This document shows positions 1 through 9,395 of a DNA stretch of 40,826 nt, piece by piece. The notes beneath the pieces are model-generated. The model was not told where the DNA came from and ran no database searches. It saw only the letters and a program-made list of their open reading frames with translations. Position numbers and translations under genes: made by a program. Origin of the DNA: Vagococcus bubulae. Its GTDB lineage: Bacteria; Bacillota; Bacilli; Lactobacillales; Vagococcaceae. The stretch lies in NCBI RefSeq assembly GCF_003950315.1, contig NZ_NGJT01000018.1, positions 1 through 40,826 on the forward strand. Reading direction: 5' to 3'. Every line of letters begins with the position of its first letter. Within the stretch, counting starts at the first letter, position 1.

Positions 1-1285
1 CAGCAAGTGACGGATTTGTCGTAACGAATACTATCACGGGTAAAGTCAGTGTAGGAGTCACGAAAGAATGGGTAGGCCCCAAAGCGAAAAGTGTGACGAT
101 TCAATTATTAGCGAATGATAAAGAAGTATCAAAAGCGACATTAACAGCTGAAACAAATTGGCAACACACATTTGATAAGTTAGATCAGTATGACAAAGAT
201 GGAAAAGAAATCACATATCGAATAACCGAAACGAGTATCAAGGGATATGACAGTGAAATTAGTGGAAACGTAGCCGAAGGCTTTGTGGTACGCAATACGA
301 ATACTGAAACAGTATCCATCCCAGTTGAAAAACGTTGGGTAGGAAAAGCTGGAGAAACAGCAGAGATTCATCTAAAAGCAGACGGTCAAACCATTGCGAG
401 TCAAACAGTGACAGCGAAAACAAACTGGGAACATATCTTTAAAGAGTTGCCAAAATATGATGCGACAACAGGCGAAGTCATTGATTATACGATTACTGAA
501 ACACCAGTTAACGGTTATAATACAACCATTAGTGGGACAGCAAGTGACGGATTTGTCGTAACGAATACTATCACGGGTAAAGTCAGTGTAGGAGTCACAA
601 AAGAATGGGTAGGCCCCAAAGCGAAACATGTGACGATTCAATTATTAGCGAATGATAAAGAAGCGTCAAAAGCGACGTTAACAGCTGAAACAAATTGGCA
701 ACACACATTTGATAAGTTAGATCAGTATGACAAAGATGGAAAAGAAATCACATATCGAATAACCGAAACGAGTATCAAGGGATATGACAGTGAAATTAGT
801 GGAAACGTAGCCGAAGGCTTTGTGGTACGCAATACGAATACTGAAACAGTATCCATCCCAGTTGAAAAACGCTGGGTAGGAAAAGCTGGAGAATCAGCAG
901 AGCTTCATTTAAAAGCAGACGGTCAAACCATTGCGAGTCAAACAGTGACAGCGAAAACAAACTGGGAACATATCTTTAAAGAGTTGCCAAAATATGATGC
1001 GACAACAGGCAAAGTCATTGATTACACGATTACTGAAACGCCAGTAGACGGTTATAATACAACCATTAGTGGGACAGCAAGTGACGGATTTGTCGTAACG
1101 AATACTATCACGGGTAAAGTCAGTGTAGGAGTCACGAAAGAATGGGTAGGTCCCAAAGCGAAAAGTGTGACGATTCAATTATTAGCGAATGATAAAGAAG
1201 TGTCAGAAGCGACATTAACAGCTGAAACAAATTGGCAACACACATTTGATAAGTTAGATCAGTATGACAAAGATGGAAAAGAAAT
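1..1285 (+). repeat. 537-bp tandem repeat (about 2.4 copies, continues upstream)
   Basis: The string CAGCAAGTGACGG starts at bases 1, 538 and 1075, an exact period of 537 bp (179 codons). Each unit encodes one A-type plus one B-type Cna-B domain. Copies differ by only a few substitutions (for example GTATCAAAA, GCGTCAAAA and GTGTCAGAA at equivalent sites). Similarity drops after about 1285 in the last copy. The in-frame period lets copy number change without breaking the gene. Confidence 0.95.
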
Positions 1286-1568
1286 TTCATATCGAGTGAC
1301 GGAAACACAATTAGAAGGTTATACAACTGAAATAGTTGGTGATATCTTAACAGGGTTTAGAGTAATAAATACAAAAATTTCTAAAACAACAGAAGAATCT
1401 TCAACTAATAGTTTGAATCATCCAACTTCTAAGAAAACAACTAAGAAGCAAAATGATATTAGTAAACTTCCACAAACAGGTGAAAAAGAAACAAGTATTT
1501 TAATGTTGTTGGGGGTTATATTACTATTAGGTTTAGCATTACCTCTATATAACAAACTAAATCATTAA
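1..1568 (+). CDS. LPXTG-anchored surface protein with Cna-B repeats (5' partial)
   Basis: The reading frame is already open at base 3, so the N-terminus, signal peptide and any ligand-binding A domain lie outside the window; the GTG at 93 is an internal codon. The visible part holds five Cna-B-type domains of about 90 residues in alternating A and B versions (A begins near VTKEWVGP, B near VEKRWVGK), each ending in a motif like GFVVTNT. A Ser/Thr/Lys-rich linker follows, then LPQTG (bases 1467-1481), a hydrophobic segment and a short polar tail, which is a sortase sorting signal. Cna-B domains normally form a stalk that holds a binding domain away from the cell wall. The last A domain diverges in its C-terminal half. 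Ligand and full length cannot be told from here. Confidence 0.93.
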   Translation, partial: ASDGFVVTNTITGKVSVGVTKEWVGPKAKSVTIQLLANDKEVSKATLTAETNWQHTFDKLDQYDKDGKEITYRITETSIKGYDSEISGNVAEGFVVRNTNTETVSIPVEKRWVGKAGETAEIHLKADGQTIASQTVTAKTNWEHIFKELPKYDATTGEVIDYTITETPVNGYNTTISGTASDGFVVTNTITGKVSVGVTKEWVGPKAKHVTIQLLANDKEASKATLTAETNWQHTFDKLDQYDKDGKEITYRITETSIKGYDSEISGNVAEGFVVRNTNTETVSIPVEKRWVGKAGESAELHLKADGQTIASQTVTAKTNWEHIFKELPKYDATTGKVIDYTITETPVDGYNTTISGTASDGFVVTNTITGKVSVGVTKEWVGPKAKSVTIQLLANDKEVSEATLTAETNWQHTFDKLDQYDKDGKEISYRVTETQLEGYTTEIVGDILTGFRVINTKISKTTEESSTNSLNHPTSKKTTKKQNDISKLPQTGEKETSILMLLGVILLLGLALPLYNKLNH

Positions 1569-1572
1569 TTAA

Positions 1573-1616
1573 AAATCCATATTTATCGAGAAGATACTCT
1601 CGATGGATATGGATTT
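1573..1616 (+). terminator. Rho-independent terminator, probably bidirectional
   Basis: AAATCCATAT at 1573 pairs with ATATGGATTT ending at 1616, extended by a TCGAGA/TCTCGA inner stem. It lies between the convergent ends of the surface-protein gene and the panE remnant, with A-rich and T-rich flanks on the two sides. Confidence 0.75.
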
Positions 1617-1623
1617 ATTTATA

Positions 1624-2206
1624 TTATTTTGCTTGAAGCAATTCTTCTTTTGAATGAACCAGCTGTGTCAATAGTTTGCAATAAGGAGTAGGAATATTGT
1701 ATTCTAATCCTTTTCTTACAACTTCTCCATTAATGTAGTCTATTTCAGTTAGGCGATGCTTGATAATAAGATCTTGATACATGGAAGGATGATGAAGACC
1801 AACTGTCTCTCTATTGAAACAACAAGTGATTTGCTCGATAATATCTGGTTCATCAAGATAGATTTCTTCGTGCTTTGCAACAGCTAAAAATTCTGACACA
1901 ATTTCTTTAATAATAGGAAGGGCAGGTTTCGTATCGCCAAAATCTGCTACATTAGAATCAAGAATAGTGCATAAACAATTAAGTGTTCCATTAACACAGG
2001 CTTTACGATATATTGTCGCTAATATGTTTTTTGATACTTTGGCATTTAAATTAGCATGTGAAAGTGTCATAGCTATTTTTTCAGCCATATCATGTTTAGT
2101 TGGACTAAGATTTTGTAAAGCGACACTACCATCACCAAATAAAGTGACTTTTCCAGGACCATCAAGACTAGCCGTCCACATGGTGTTTCCAATAAAAATA
2201 TTATCG
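1624..2206 (-). pseudogene. panE: 2-dehydropantoate 2-reductase remnant, N-terminal domain deleted
   Basis: The leftward frame encodes the C-terminal part of a ketopantoate reductase (PanE/ApbA family): it opens with DNIFIGNTMW, and the alpha-helical substrate/dimerisation domain runs to the stop at 1624. Family members are about 300 residues; about 195 remain. The whole NAD(P)-binding Rossmann half, including the glycine-rich loop, is missing. Leftward homology stops at about 2203-2206, and an in-frame TAG lies just upstream at 2215-2217. The ATG at 2181 is internal to the family sequence, not a plausible real start. The product would be inactive. The LysR remnant begins at the same point on the other strand. 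Confidence 0.85.
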
Positions 2207-2207
2207 T

Positions 2208-3024
2208 ACAGTATCTATTGCAATAAAAAAATTAGAAAATGAATTAAATACAACTTTATTTGATCATCGAGTAGAACCGTTCAGATTAACTGATTCAGGT
2301 ACTTTTTTATATGAAAAAGGTTCAACTATTGTTGAGATGTTTGACGATTTAGTCGATGACATGCATCAACTAAATCACATATCAAAAAAGAAAAAATAAA
2401 AGTGGGTTTAATAACAATTTTCTCAATTCAATTTATGAAAGAAATTTCGATTTTTCTACAAACTCATCCTCATATCGATTTAAGTCTTATTCAAGATGGT
2501 TCCCCTGAACTACAAAAAAAATAAAAAATCAAGAAATTGATATTTGTTTAACGTCATTTCCTAACCTGTTTTCAAAATATATCGATATAGAGCCACTAGA
2601 AACAACTACAAATGGGTACAATATTCATGTGGTTGTTCCAGAAAGTAACCCGTTATCTAAAAAATCGTTCTTAACGTATAAACAACTTGAAAATCAACGT
2701 TTTTCGACTTTGACGATTGAAAAGTATACTATAAGTCGTCTCCTTTTAGATCGAACTCGTTATTATGGATATGAACCAAATATCGTGTTAGAACATGATG
2801 ACTTACAAGTGTTAGTGAGTAGTCTTGATAATAGTCAATCAATTTGTTTGTTGCCTATAGAGTATAAAGATATAGGTAAAAGTAGTGGTGTGAAATGGAT
2901 TCCTTTAAAGGATAAATATGCTCATTTCTCTATAGGGATTGCTTTGAGAAAAGATTTTATATTAAGTCCTGATATGGAAGGATTTATTCAATTTATCAAA
3001 AAAATTGATGCATCTTGGCTGTAA
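2208..3024 (+). pseudogene. LysR-family transcriptional regulator remnant (5' deleted, two frameshifts)
   Basis: Translation from 2208 gives TVSIAIKKLENEL, the second half of a LysR winged HTH; the preceding 25-30 residues and start codon are gone. The frame stops at 2397-2399 after a poly-A run. Homology continues in another frame from about 2396 (KVGLITIFSIQF, start of the effector-binding domain) to a stop at 2522-2524, again in a poly-A run. It resumes in a third frame (KNQEIDICLTSFP) through 2629-3024. Both shifts are what loss of a single A would give. The gene would have stood divergent to panE, a common arrangement for LysR regulators and their targets. What it regulated cannot be told. 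Confidence 0.82.
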
Positions 3025-3171
3025 AAAAAGGGTACAAGACGTTAAGTGTAATGCAGTGTAAGAAAACATATCGATATGCTAAGTAAATTACATTAATACT
3101 TTAACAACGGATATATGCTCTGACAATTTAATCTTTTTTATGAAGGTATTAACAAGTTTTATAACAAAGAA

Positions 3172-3213
3172 AAAAGCTTCGAGCCTTGGGTTATTCCATG
3201 GTTCGAAGCTTTT
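3172..3213 (-). terminator. Terminator of the pgmB/malP transcript
   Basis: AAAAGCTTCGAGCC pairs with GGTTCGAAGCTTTT around a short loop (two weak positions). Read leftward, the stem is followed by a T-rich tract. It starts 6 bp past the pgmB stop. Confidence 0.8.
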
Positions 3214-3218
3214 ATAGA

Positions 3219-3878
3219 TTAGTCCACCCAATTTTTTGTTAAAAACTCATAGGTTAATTCGTCGGTGGTTGAAACTAGTGTGATGTCTGTACCTAAATCT
3301 TGGCTGTTACCAACACCAATTGGTAGAGCGCCACTTTTTTTGATTGCTGTAATACCTGCTTTTGAATCTTCAATCCCAATACAACTTGATATCGGACAAT
3401 CAATGGCTTTTGCAGCAGCGATAAAAATATCTGGTGCAGGTTTGCCAGAAGCCACACTACTAGGATCGACAATAGCATCAAAATAACTCGTTAATTTCAT
3501 TTTTTCTAATAATAATGGGCCATTTTTACTGGCGGAGGCTAAGGCTATTTTTATATGATGTTGCTTTAATTCTTTTAGTAGGGGAAGAATTCCTGGGAAA
3601 ATATCGTCTTCTGAAAAAGATTGTATCATCTCAACGTAAACATCATTTTTTTTTGCAGCAAGCTCTTTAAAGGTATCGTCATCAAAATCAGACCTCTTGC
3701 TACCGTGTTTTAAAATTAAGTCTAACGAATCTTCGCGACTCACACCTTTTAATTGCTCATTAAATTCTCGGTCGATGTCAATTCCTAACTCCTTAGCTAA
3801 ACTCTTCCATGCTCTATAATGGTATTCTGCCGTATCTGTGATGACACCATCTAAGTCAAATAGTACTCCTTGAAACAT
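3219..3878 (-). CDS. pgmB: Beta-phosphoglucomutase
   Basis: HAD-superfamily enzyme of 219 residues, the usual length for PgmB. It converts beta-glucose 1-phosphate, released by maltose phosphorylase, to glucose 6-phosphate for glycolysis. Visible motifs: [14 protein letters not shown] at the N-terminus (nucleophile and acid/base aspartates of motif I), the helical cap with [16 protein letters not shown] (motif II), and GIEDSKAGI near residue 170 (motif IV metal site). The ATG at 3878 is preceded by AAAGGAG, which lies inside the last codons of the phosphorylase gene, so the two are translationally close (1 bp gap). Cytoplasmic. The assignment rests on both sequence and context. Confidence 0.95.
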   Translation of the reverse strand: MFQGVLFDLDGVITDTAEYHYRAWKSLAKELGIDIDREFNEQLKGVSREDSLDLILKHGSKRSDFDDDTFKELAAKKNDVYVEMIQSFSEDDIFPGILPLLKELKQHHIKIALASASKNGPLLLEKMKLTSYFDAIVDPSSVASGKPAPDIFIAAAKAIDCPISSCIGIEDSKAGITAIKKSGALPIGVGNSQDLGTDITLVSTTDELTYEFLTKNWVD

Positions 3879-3879
3879 A

Positions 3880-6159
3880 TTATTTCACTCCTTTAGTCAT
3901 TAGTTTAACTGTTAATGAGTCGGTTAGTGTGTGCGTATTACCATAAATTGTGACATCTAAAGGTTCGCCATTTAATAAATCAATGTTAATGTTGTCTGAT
4001 ACACTGATATAAAGTAGACGACCTCGATAGTTTATATGGAAAGCATAACTGTCCCATTTTGTTGGTAAGAAAGGAGCAAAGCTAAGTGATTCGTTGAAAA
4101 CTTTCATCTGAGCAAAGCCTTGTACGATGGTCAACCAACTTCCAGTCATTGATGTGATATGTAGCCCGTCATCTGTGTCATTATTGTAGTTATCTAAGTC
4201 TAGTCTGGCAGTTCGTTGATACATTTCTACCGCTTTTTCTTCCATCCCTAATTCTGCAGCTAATATGGAATGGATACATGGAGAAAGGGATGATTCATGT
4301 ACGGTCATTGGCTCATAAAATTCAAAGTTTTTACGTTTTTCTTCAATAGTGAATTGATCGTTAAAGAAATAAATTCCTTGTAGTACATCTGCTTGTTTGA
4401 TAAAACAAGAACGTAAAATTTTATCCCAAGACCAGTTTTGATTCAACGGAACATCTTTTTTATCTAAATTAGTGACAGGCATTAAATCCTTGTCTAAAAA
4501 AGTATCGTGCTGAACAAAAATGCCAAGTTCTTCATCTTTCGGTAAATACATTTTATCGATAATATCTTGCCAATGTGCCATTTCTTCTTCAGACAAGGAT
4601 ATAGTTGTATCGTTTTTATAAAGTTGATAATTTTCGAGTGTGTAGCTTAATACCCAGCGTGCAATATAGTTTGTGTACCAGTTATTATTAATATTATTTT
4701 CATATTCATTTGGTCCAGTAACACCATGAATCATATAAGCATCATGACGTTTAGAAAAATGAACTCTGTCAGCCCAAAAACGTGAAATTTCAGATAATAC
4801 TTCTAGTCCTTCGTGTTTCAAGTAAGAGGTGTCACCGGTATAGTTTGTATAATTATAAATAGCATAAGCAATAGCACCGTTTCGGTGGATTTCTTCAAAG
4901 GTGATTTCCCATTCGTTGTGGCACTCAACACCTGTGAAAGTAACCATTGGATAGAGAGCGCCTTGTAATCCTTGTTGTCTGGCATTGTGCTGTGCTTGAG
5001 GCAACTGATTATGACGATATTTTAATAAGTTTTTCGTTACATTCGGTTCTGCTAAAGATAAATAAAGCGGAACAGCATAGGCTTCTGTATCCCAATAAGT
5101 AGCACCGCCATATTTTTCACCAGTAAATCCTTTTGGACCAATGTTTAGGCGTTCATCTTCACCATAGTAAGTTGAAAATAATTGGAATAAATTGAAGCGA
5201 ATGCCTTGTTGAGCTTCGTCATCTCCTGTAATAACCACATCTGCTACTTCCCAACGTTTTAACCAAGCGTTTTTATGTTGAGAGATTAATTCTTCTACAG
5301 TATTTTCGTTAACTTGATTTAATAAATTTTTAGCATGATCTAATTGATTATTTTCTGAAATGTCTCGGCTTGTAACGACAATCACTTTTTTATCTAATGA
5401 GATGACGTCGCTAGTTTGTAATGTCGTAGTGATTATCTCTGAAGCTTCAAACTCTTTAAATTCTTTTTTAGTAGGTAAGTTTGGTTGAGATAAATCATTT
5501 TGCATGAACGTTGTCACACAGAATTCATCTATGCCGAAAGGGTTGCTGATAGTTTTTGCTGTGACAAAGTTCTCACCACTTTGTCTATGTTCCCAAAACA
5601 TATCATCGTAATTGCTATCTTCATTATGAACATGATTGTCTAATTTAGAGACTAATGTAATCTCACCTGATCCTTCTATCATTTCGACAGATACGTTAAC
5701 TAAAGCAAGTTCTTTAATAGTTAAGCTAAGCAAGCGTTTAAAAGAACATTTTATAGTACAGTTTTCTAAGGTTACTGTAAAATGACGTGACAGAATGCCA
5801 TGTTGCATGTCCAATTCTTGATAAAAATCTGTAGGTGCTATCGTGTTTAAATCGATTTTATGAGTGTTAACATATATATCAACAGCAATAAAATCAATTG
5901 CGTTAATGACTTTTCCAAAATAGTCAGGGTAACCATTTTTCCACCAACCGACACGTGTTTTATCAGGATACCAAACACCTGCCAAATAAGTTCCTTTGTG
6001 ATTATCTCCTGAGAAACCTTCTTCAAAGTTTCCTCTTAATCCCATATAGCCATTTCCAATACTTGTTAAAGATTCTTGCAAACGGATGTCTTCTTTGTGT
6101 AATGAGTGAGTGGTTAATTTAAATGGGTTAATGTCAAACAGTCTTTTTAAATGAGTCAT
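3880..6159 (-). CDS. malP: Maltose phosphorylase (GH65)
   Basis: Inverting GH65 phosphorylase of 759 residues, matching the 750-760 usual for the family. It splits maltose with phosphate into glucose and beta-glucose 1-phosphate. The N-terminal beta-sandwich (to about residue 270) precedes the (alpha/alpha)6 barrel; [11 protein letters not shown] carries the general-acid glutamate at about residue 485, equivalent to that of Lactobacillus maltose phosphorylase. [15 protein letters not shown] and [11 protein letters not shown] are also conserved. Trehalose or kojibiose phosphorylase is possible from sequence alone, but the maltose PTS and MapP across the promoter and PgmB downstream favour maltose. 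It has its own operator-bearing promoter (6194-6222). Confidence 0.92.
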   Translation of the reverse strand: MTHLKRLFDINPFKLTTHSLHKEDIRLQESLTSIGNGYMGLRGNFEEGFSGDNHKGTYLAGVWYPDKTRVGWWKNGYPDYFGKVINAIDFIAVDIYVNTHKIDLNTIAPTDFYQELDMQHGILSRHFTVTLENCTIKCSFKRLLSLTIKELALVNVSVEMIEGSGEITLVSKLDNHVHNEDSNYDDMFWEHRQSGENFVTAKTISNPFGIDEFCVTTFMQNDLSQPNLPTKKEFKEFEASEIITTTLQTSDVISLDKKVIVVTSRDISENNQLDHAKNLLNQVNENTVEELISQHKNAWLKRWEVADVVITGDDEAQQGIRFNLFQLFSTYYGEDERLNIGPKGFTGEKYGGATYWDTEAYAVPLYLSLAEPNVTKNLLKYRHNQLPQAQHNARQQGLQGALYPMVTFTGVECHNEWEITFEEIHRNGAIAYAIYNYTNYTGDTSYLKHEGLEVLSEISRFWADRVHFSKRHDAYMIHGVTGPNEYENNINNNWYTNYIARWVLSYTLENYQLYKNDTTISLSEEEMAHWQDIIDKMYLPKDEELGIFVQHDTFLDKDLMPVTNLDKKDVPLNQNWSWDKILRSCFIKQADVLQGIYFFNDQFTIEEKRKNFEFYEPMTVHESSLSPCIHSILAAELGMEEKAVEMYQRTARLDLDNYNNDTDDGLHITSMTGSWLTIVQGFAQMKVFNESLSFAPFLPTKWDSYAFHINYRGRLLYISVSDNINIDLLNGEPLDVTIYGNTHTLTDSLTVKLMTKGVK

Positions 6160-6193
6160 ATTATTCCCTCCATGAATTAAAGTTGTTAATTAC

Positions 6194-6222
6194 ATAATAT
6201 ACGCAAACGATTGCGAAAGCAA
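6194..6222 (-). promoter_or_regulatory. malP promoter with MalR/CcpA-type operator in the spacer
   Basis: Read leftward: -35 TTGCTT (6217-6222), 17-bp spacer, -10 TATTAT (6194-6199). The spacer contains GCAATCGTTTGCG (plus strand CGCAAACGATTGC), a near-palindrome of the LacI/GalR class with central CG. A repressor bound there would cover the polymerase site. MalR is the likely ligand and CcpA is possible. Confidence 0.75.
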
Positions 6223-6276
6223 TATAAAAAATAAAAATGTTTTGTTTGCAACATTTGAATATCAATAAAAAAAGTA

Positions 6277-6330
6277 TTTACTTTTCATAAACTGATACGT
6301 ATAATATGAATTACGCAAACGATTTCGTTT
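6277..6330 (+). promoter_or_regulatory. malT promoter and downstream operator
   Basis: -35 TTTACT (6277-6282), 17-bp spacer, -10 TATAAT (6300-6305). An ACGCAAACGATTTCGTTT site (6313-6330) lies at the expected transcription start. It shares the GCAAACGATT core with the operator at 6201-6214, so both divergent transcripts are probably controlled by the same LacI-type protein, MalR. Confidence 0.78.
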
Positions 6331-6362
6331 AAGATTAATTTAAGGAAAGAGGTAAGGAAACA

Positions 6363-8534
6363 ATGAAAAAGTTGCTAAGTTTTGAGTTTTGGCAAAAATT
6401 TGGAAAAGCATTAATGGTCGTGGTAGCTGTCATGCCTGCTGCTGGATTAATGATTAGTATCGGAAAAACGATTCCGATGATGTCACCAGATATGGCATTT
6501 TTAGTAACAACTGGTGGGGTAATTGAAAATATAGGATGGGGAATTATTGGAAATCTTCATTTATTATTTGCACTAGCAATTGGTGGTAGTTGGGCTAAAG
6601 AACGTGCAGGAGGAGCTTTTGCTGCAGGTATTTCATTTATTTTGATTAATCGTATTACTGGTTCAATTTTTGGTGTGACTTCAGAAATGCTAACAAACGA
6701 TGAAGCATTTACTCACACATTATTTGGAACTAAAATTATGGTTAAAGGATTTTTCACTAGTGTACTTGAAGCACCAGCGTTAAATATGGGAGTGTTTGTC
6801 GGAATTATTGCGGGATTTGTCGGAGCGATGGCATATAACAAATATTATAATTATAGAAAATTGCCAGATGCTTTGTCTTTCTTCAATGGTAAGCGCTTTG
6901 TTCCATTTGTTGTCATACTTTGGTCAACGCTAGTTTCTATTGGTTTAGCGATTGTATGGCCAGTTATTCAATCAGGAATTAATAATTTTGGTTTGTGGAT
7001 TGCTCAATCACAAGAATCTGCACCAATTTTGGCACCGTTTTTATATGGAACACTTGAGAGATTATTATTACCATTTGGATTGCATCATATGTTGACCATA
7101 CCAATCAACTATACTCAACTAGGTGGAACCTATGAGATTTTATCTGGGGCACAAGCAGGAACACTTGTTTACGGACAAGATCCTCTATGGCTCGCTTGGG
7201 CAACTGATTTATTTAACTTAAAAAATGCTGGAAATGTCGAACAATATAATTATGTGTTATCAAACTGGACACCAGCTCGTTTTAAAGTAGGACAAATGAT
7301 TGGTGCATCTGGTATTTTAATGGGCTTCACTTTGGCGATGTATAAAAATGTGGATAGTGATAAGAGAAAACAATATAAATCAATGTATGTCTCAGCAGCG
7401 TTGGCAGTATTTTTAACAGGTGTTACAGAACCGTTAGAATTCATGTTTATGTTTGCAGCAGTTCCGTTGTATCTAGTGTATGCAGTGATTCAAGGAGCGG
7501 CATTTGCGATGGCCGACATCATCTCGTTACGCGTCCATTCATTTGGAAATATTGAGTTGCTAACAAGAACACCATTAGCCATTAAGGCAGGATTAACACA
7601 AGATTTGATTAACTTTGTGATTTGTATTATCGTGTTTGCTATTGTTTCTTATTTTATTGCTGGATTTATGATCAAGAAATTTAATTTAGCAACACCAGGA
7701 AGAAATGGAAACTATGATGTGGATACGTCAGATAACCCAACTTCATCAGGAAGTTCTGAAGGAATCTCTCCGCAAATCGTATCAATCATCCAACTACTCG
7801 GAGGAAAATCAAATATTTCTGAAGTAGATGCTTGTATGACTCGTTTAAGAGTAAGTGTCAAAAATGCCGATTTAGTTGGAACAGAACAAGAATGGAAAAA
7901 AGCTGGTGCACTAGGGCTAGTCTTAAAAGATACAGGAGTACAAGCCATTTATGGCCCTAAAGCAGATGTTATTAAATCTGATGTACAAGATGCGTTAGAT
8001 AGTGGCGTTGATATTGATTCTCTTATTGTCGATACTGTTATTGATGAACCAAATGACCAAACAGCTGTTCAAAAAAATGTTATTATTCCATTTGTTTCTG
8101 TAGCAGATGGGGAAGTCATTTCGATAGAAACTGTTTCAGATGATGTGTTTTCGCAAAAAATGATGGGCGATGGTTTTGCGATAAAACCGTCGAATAATCA
8201 AGTGGTTTCACCAGTATCTGGTGTGGTTCAGTCTATTTTTCCAACAAAACATGCCATAGGATTATTAACATCTGAAGGATTAGAAGTGTTAGTACATATG
8301 GGACTAGATACTGTAGAGATGACTAAACAAGTATTTGACGTATCAGTTAAAGAAGGTGATACTGTAAAAGCGGGTCAATTATTAGCAACAGTCGATTGGG
8401 AAACAGTTGAGAATGAAGGAAAGGGTACCACGATTGTAGTAGTTTTTACAAATACACAAGAAATTAAAACGCTCGAGTTATCAACTGTTGGTGAACATAA
8501 ATCATCAGAAAAAATTGGTCAAGTATCATTATAA
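6363..8534 (+). CDS. malT: Maltose PTS transporter, EIICBA
   Basis: A 723-residue membrane permease of the glucose PTS family that imports maltose and phosphorylates it to maltose 6'-phosphate. EIIC occupies about residues 1-445 with many hydrophobic segments and the substrate-loop motif PFGLHHMLTIPINY. EIIB follows a linker, with phosphocysteine C491 in DACMTRLRVSV. EIIA is at the C-terminus, with phosphohistidine H645 in LVHMGLDTV. So all PTS sugar-specific domains are on one chain, unlike the second PTS in this window. Start is ATG with a purine-rich site upstream. It heads malT-mapP-malR. The maltose assignment depends on the MapP/MalP context. Confidence 0.93.
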   Translation: MKKLLSFEFWQKFGKALMVVVAVMPAAGLMISIGKTIPMMSPDMAFLVTTGGVIENIGWGIIGNLHLLFALAIGGSWAKERAGGAFAAGISFILINRITGSIFGVTSEMLTNDEAFTHTLFGTKIMVKGFFTSVLEAPALNMGVFVGIIAGFVGAMAYNKYYNYRKLPDALSFFNGKRFVPFVVILWSTLVSIGLAIVWPVIQSGINNFGLWIAQSQESAPILAPFLYGTLERLLLPFGLHHMLTIPINYTQLGGTYEILSGAQAGTLVYGQDPLWLAWATDLFNLKNAGNVEQYNYVLSNWTPARFKVGQMIGASGILMGFTLAMYKNVDSDKRKQYKSMYVSAALAVFLTGVTEPLEFMFMFAAVPLYLVYAVIQGAAFAMADIISLRVHSFGNIELLTRTPLAIKAGLTQDLINFVICIIVFAIVSYFIAGFMIKKFNLATPGRNGNYDVDTSDNPTSSGSSEGISPQIVSIIQLLGGKSNISEVDACMTRLRVSVKNADLVGTEQEWKKAGALGLVLKDTGVQAIYGPKADVIKSDVQDALDSGVDIDSLIVDTVIDEPNDQTAVQKNVIIPFVSVADGEVISIETVSDDVFSQKMMGDGFAIKPSNNQVVSPVSGVVQSIFPTKHAIGLLTSEGLEVLVHMGLDTVEMTKQVFDVSVKEGDTVKAGQLLATVDWETVENEGKGTTIVVVFTNTQEIKTLELSTVGEHKSSEKIGQVSL

Positions 8535-8549
8535 AGTGAGGAAAAAAAG

Positions 8550-9377
8550 ATGAAGTGGTTAACACTAAATGTACATAGTTGGATGGAAGAAGATACTGAA
8601 GAAAAGATGGATATATTGGCGCACTATATTATATCTAGTGGGTTAGATGGAGTGTCTTTACAAGAAGTCAATCAACGAATTGATGCGTTACCAGAGGAGA
8701 AGCCACTTCATTTTGTTCCATCAATCAATGAAAAGACAATCATTAAACAGGATAATTATGCGTTATGCTTAGTTAAACGATTAGCTGAATTAGGGGAAAG
8801 TTATCATTGGAGTTGGACTTATAGCCATGTGGGATATGATATCTATGAAGAAGGTGTGGCAATTTTATCAAAAAAACCTTTACAATCACAAGCAGTGTTA
8901 GTATCATCAGTGGATAAGAAGACAGATGTAAAACGACGAATGATGCTTTGTTCAAAGCTAACAGTGGAGGATAAAGAACTATTTGTAACAAGTAGTCATT
9001 ATTCTTGGTGGAGTGAAGAAACAAAACAAGGATTTCAAGATGAATGGACTTTAAGCAAACTCTTTTTAGATAAATTATCTGGTTTCATGTTGCTATGTGG
9101 AGATTTTAATGGCCCTGATACGATTAAAAATGAAACATATGATTTAGTCACGAAAAGTTTTGTGGATACATTTGAATTAGCCAAGCATCCAAGTGGGCGT
9201 TACACCATTCCAAAAGAGATTGATGGGTGGAAACACACGAAAGAGCAGTTAAGGATAGATTATATATTTGCTTCTGAACCTTGTCAGGTGAGGTCGCATG
9301 ACGTGATCTTCGATGGAGAAAATTATCCATGTGTTAGTGATCATTATGGTGTCGTTGTATCGATTGATATGGAATAA
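8550..9377 (+). CDS. mapP: Maltose 6'-phosphate phosphatase (EEP superfamily)
   Basis: Endonuclease/exonuclease/phosphatase-fold protein of 275 residues. Metal and catalytic motifs are visible: LNVHSW (N7, H9), SLQEVNQR (E39), CGDFNGPD near residue 190, and SDHYGVV at the C-terminus. In Enterococcus faecalis the family member located beside malT removes phosphate from maltose 6'-phosphate so that cytoplasmic maltose can be cleaved by maltose phosphorylase. The same gene set here (malT 15 bp upstream, malP divergent, malR downstream) makes that role likely. A nuclease role is not supported by the context. Cytoplasmic, with no signal peptide. Confidence 0.9.
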   Translation: MKWLTLNVHSWMEEDTEEKMDILAHYIISSGLDGVSLQEVNQRIDALPEEKPLHFVPSINEKTIIKQDNYALCLVKRLAELGESYHWSWTYSHVGYDIYEEGVAILSKKPLQSQAVLVSSVDKKTDVKRRMMLCSKLTVEDKELFVTSSHYSWWSEETKQGFQDEWTLSKLFLDKLSGFMLLCGDFNGPDTIKNETYDLVTKSFVDTFELAKHPSGRYTIPKEIDGWKHTKEQLRIDYIFASEPCQVRSHDVIFDGENYPCVSDHYGVVVSIDME

Positions 9378-9395
9378 CTAATGGGAGAGTAGATT

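Noticed and set aside
372-1178. Repeated antisense open frames (372-641 and 909-1178) encoding near-identical 89-residue peptides
   Set aside because: They mirror the 537-bp repeat on the opposite strand; the coding strand has clear Cna-B domains and there is no ribosome binding site for the antisense frames.
1967-2242. Rightward 91-codon open frame across the panE remnant
   Set aside because: Antisense shadow of panE; it crosses the deletion junction and matches no recognisable protein.
3067-3078. Palindrome CATATCGATATG in the LysR-pgmB gap
   Set aside because: Short, AT-rich and not near a promoter; expected by chance. The rest of 3025-3171 shows nothing.
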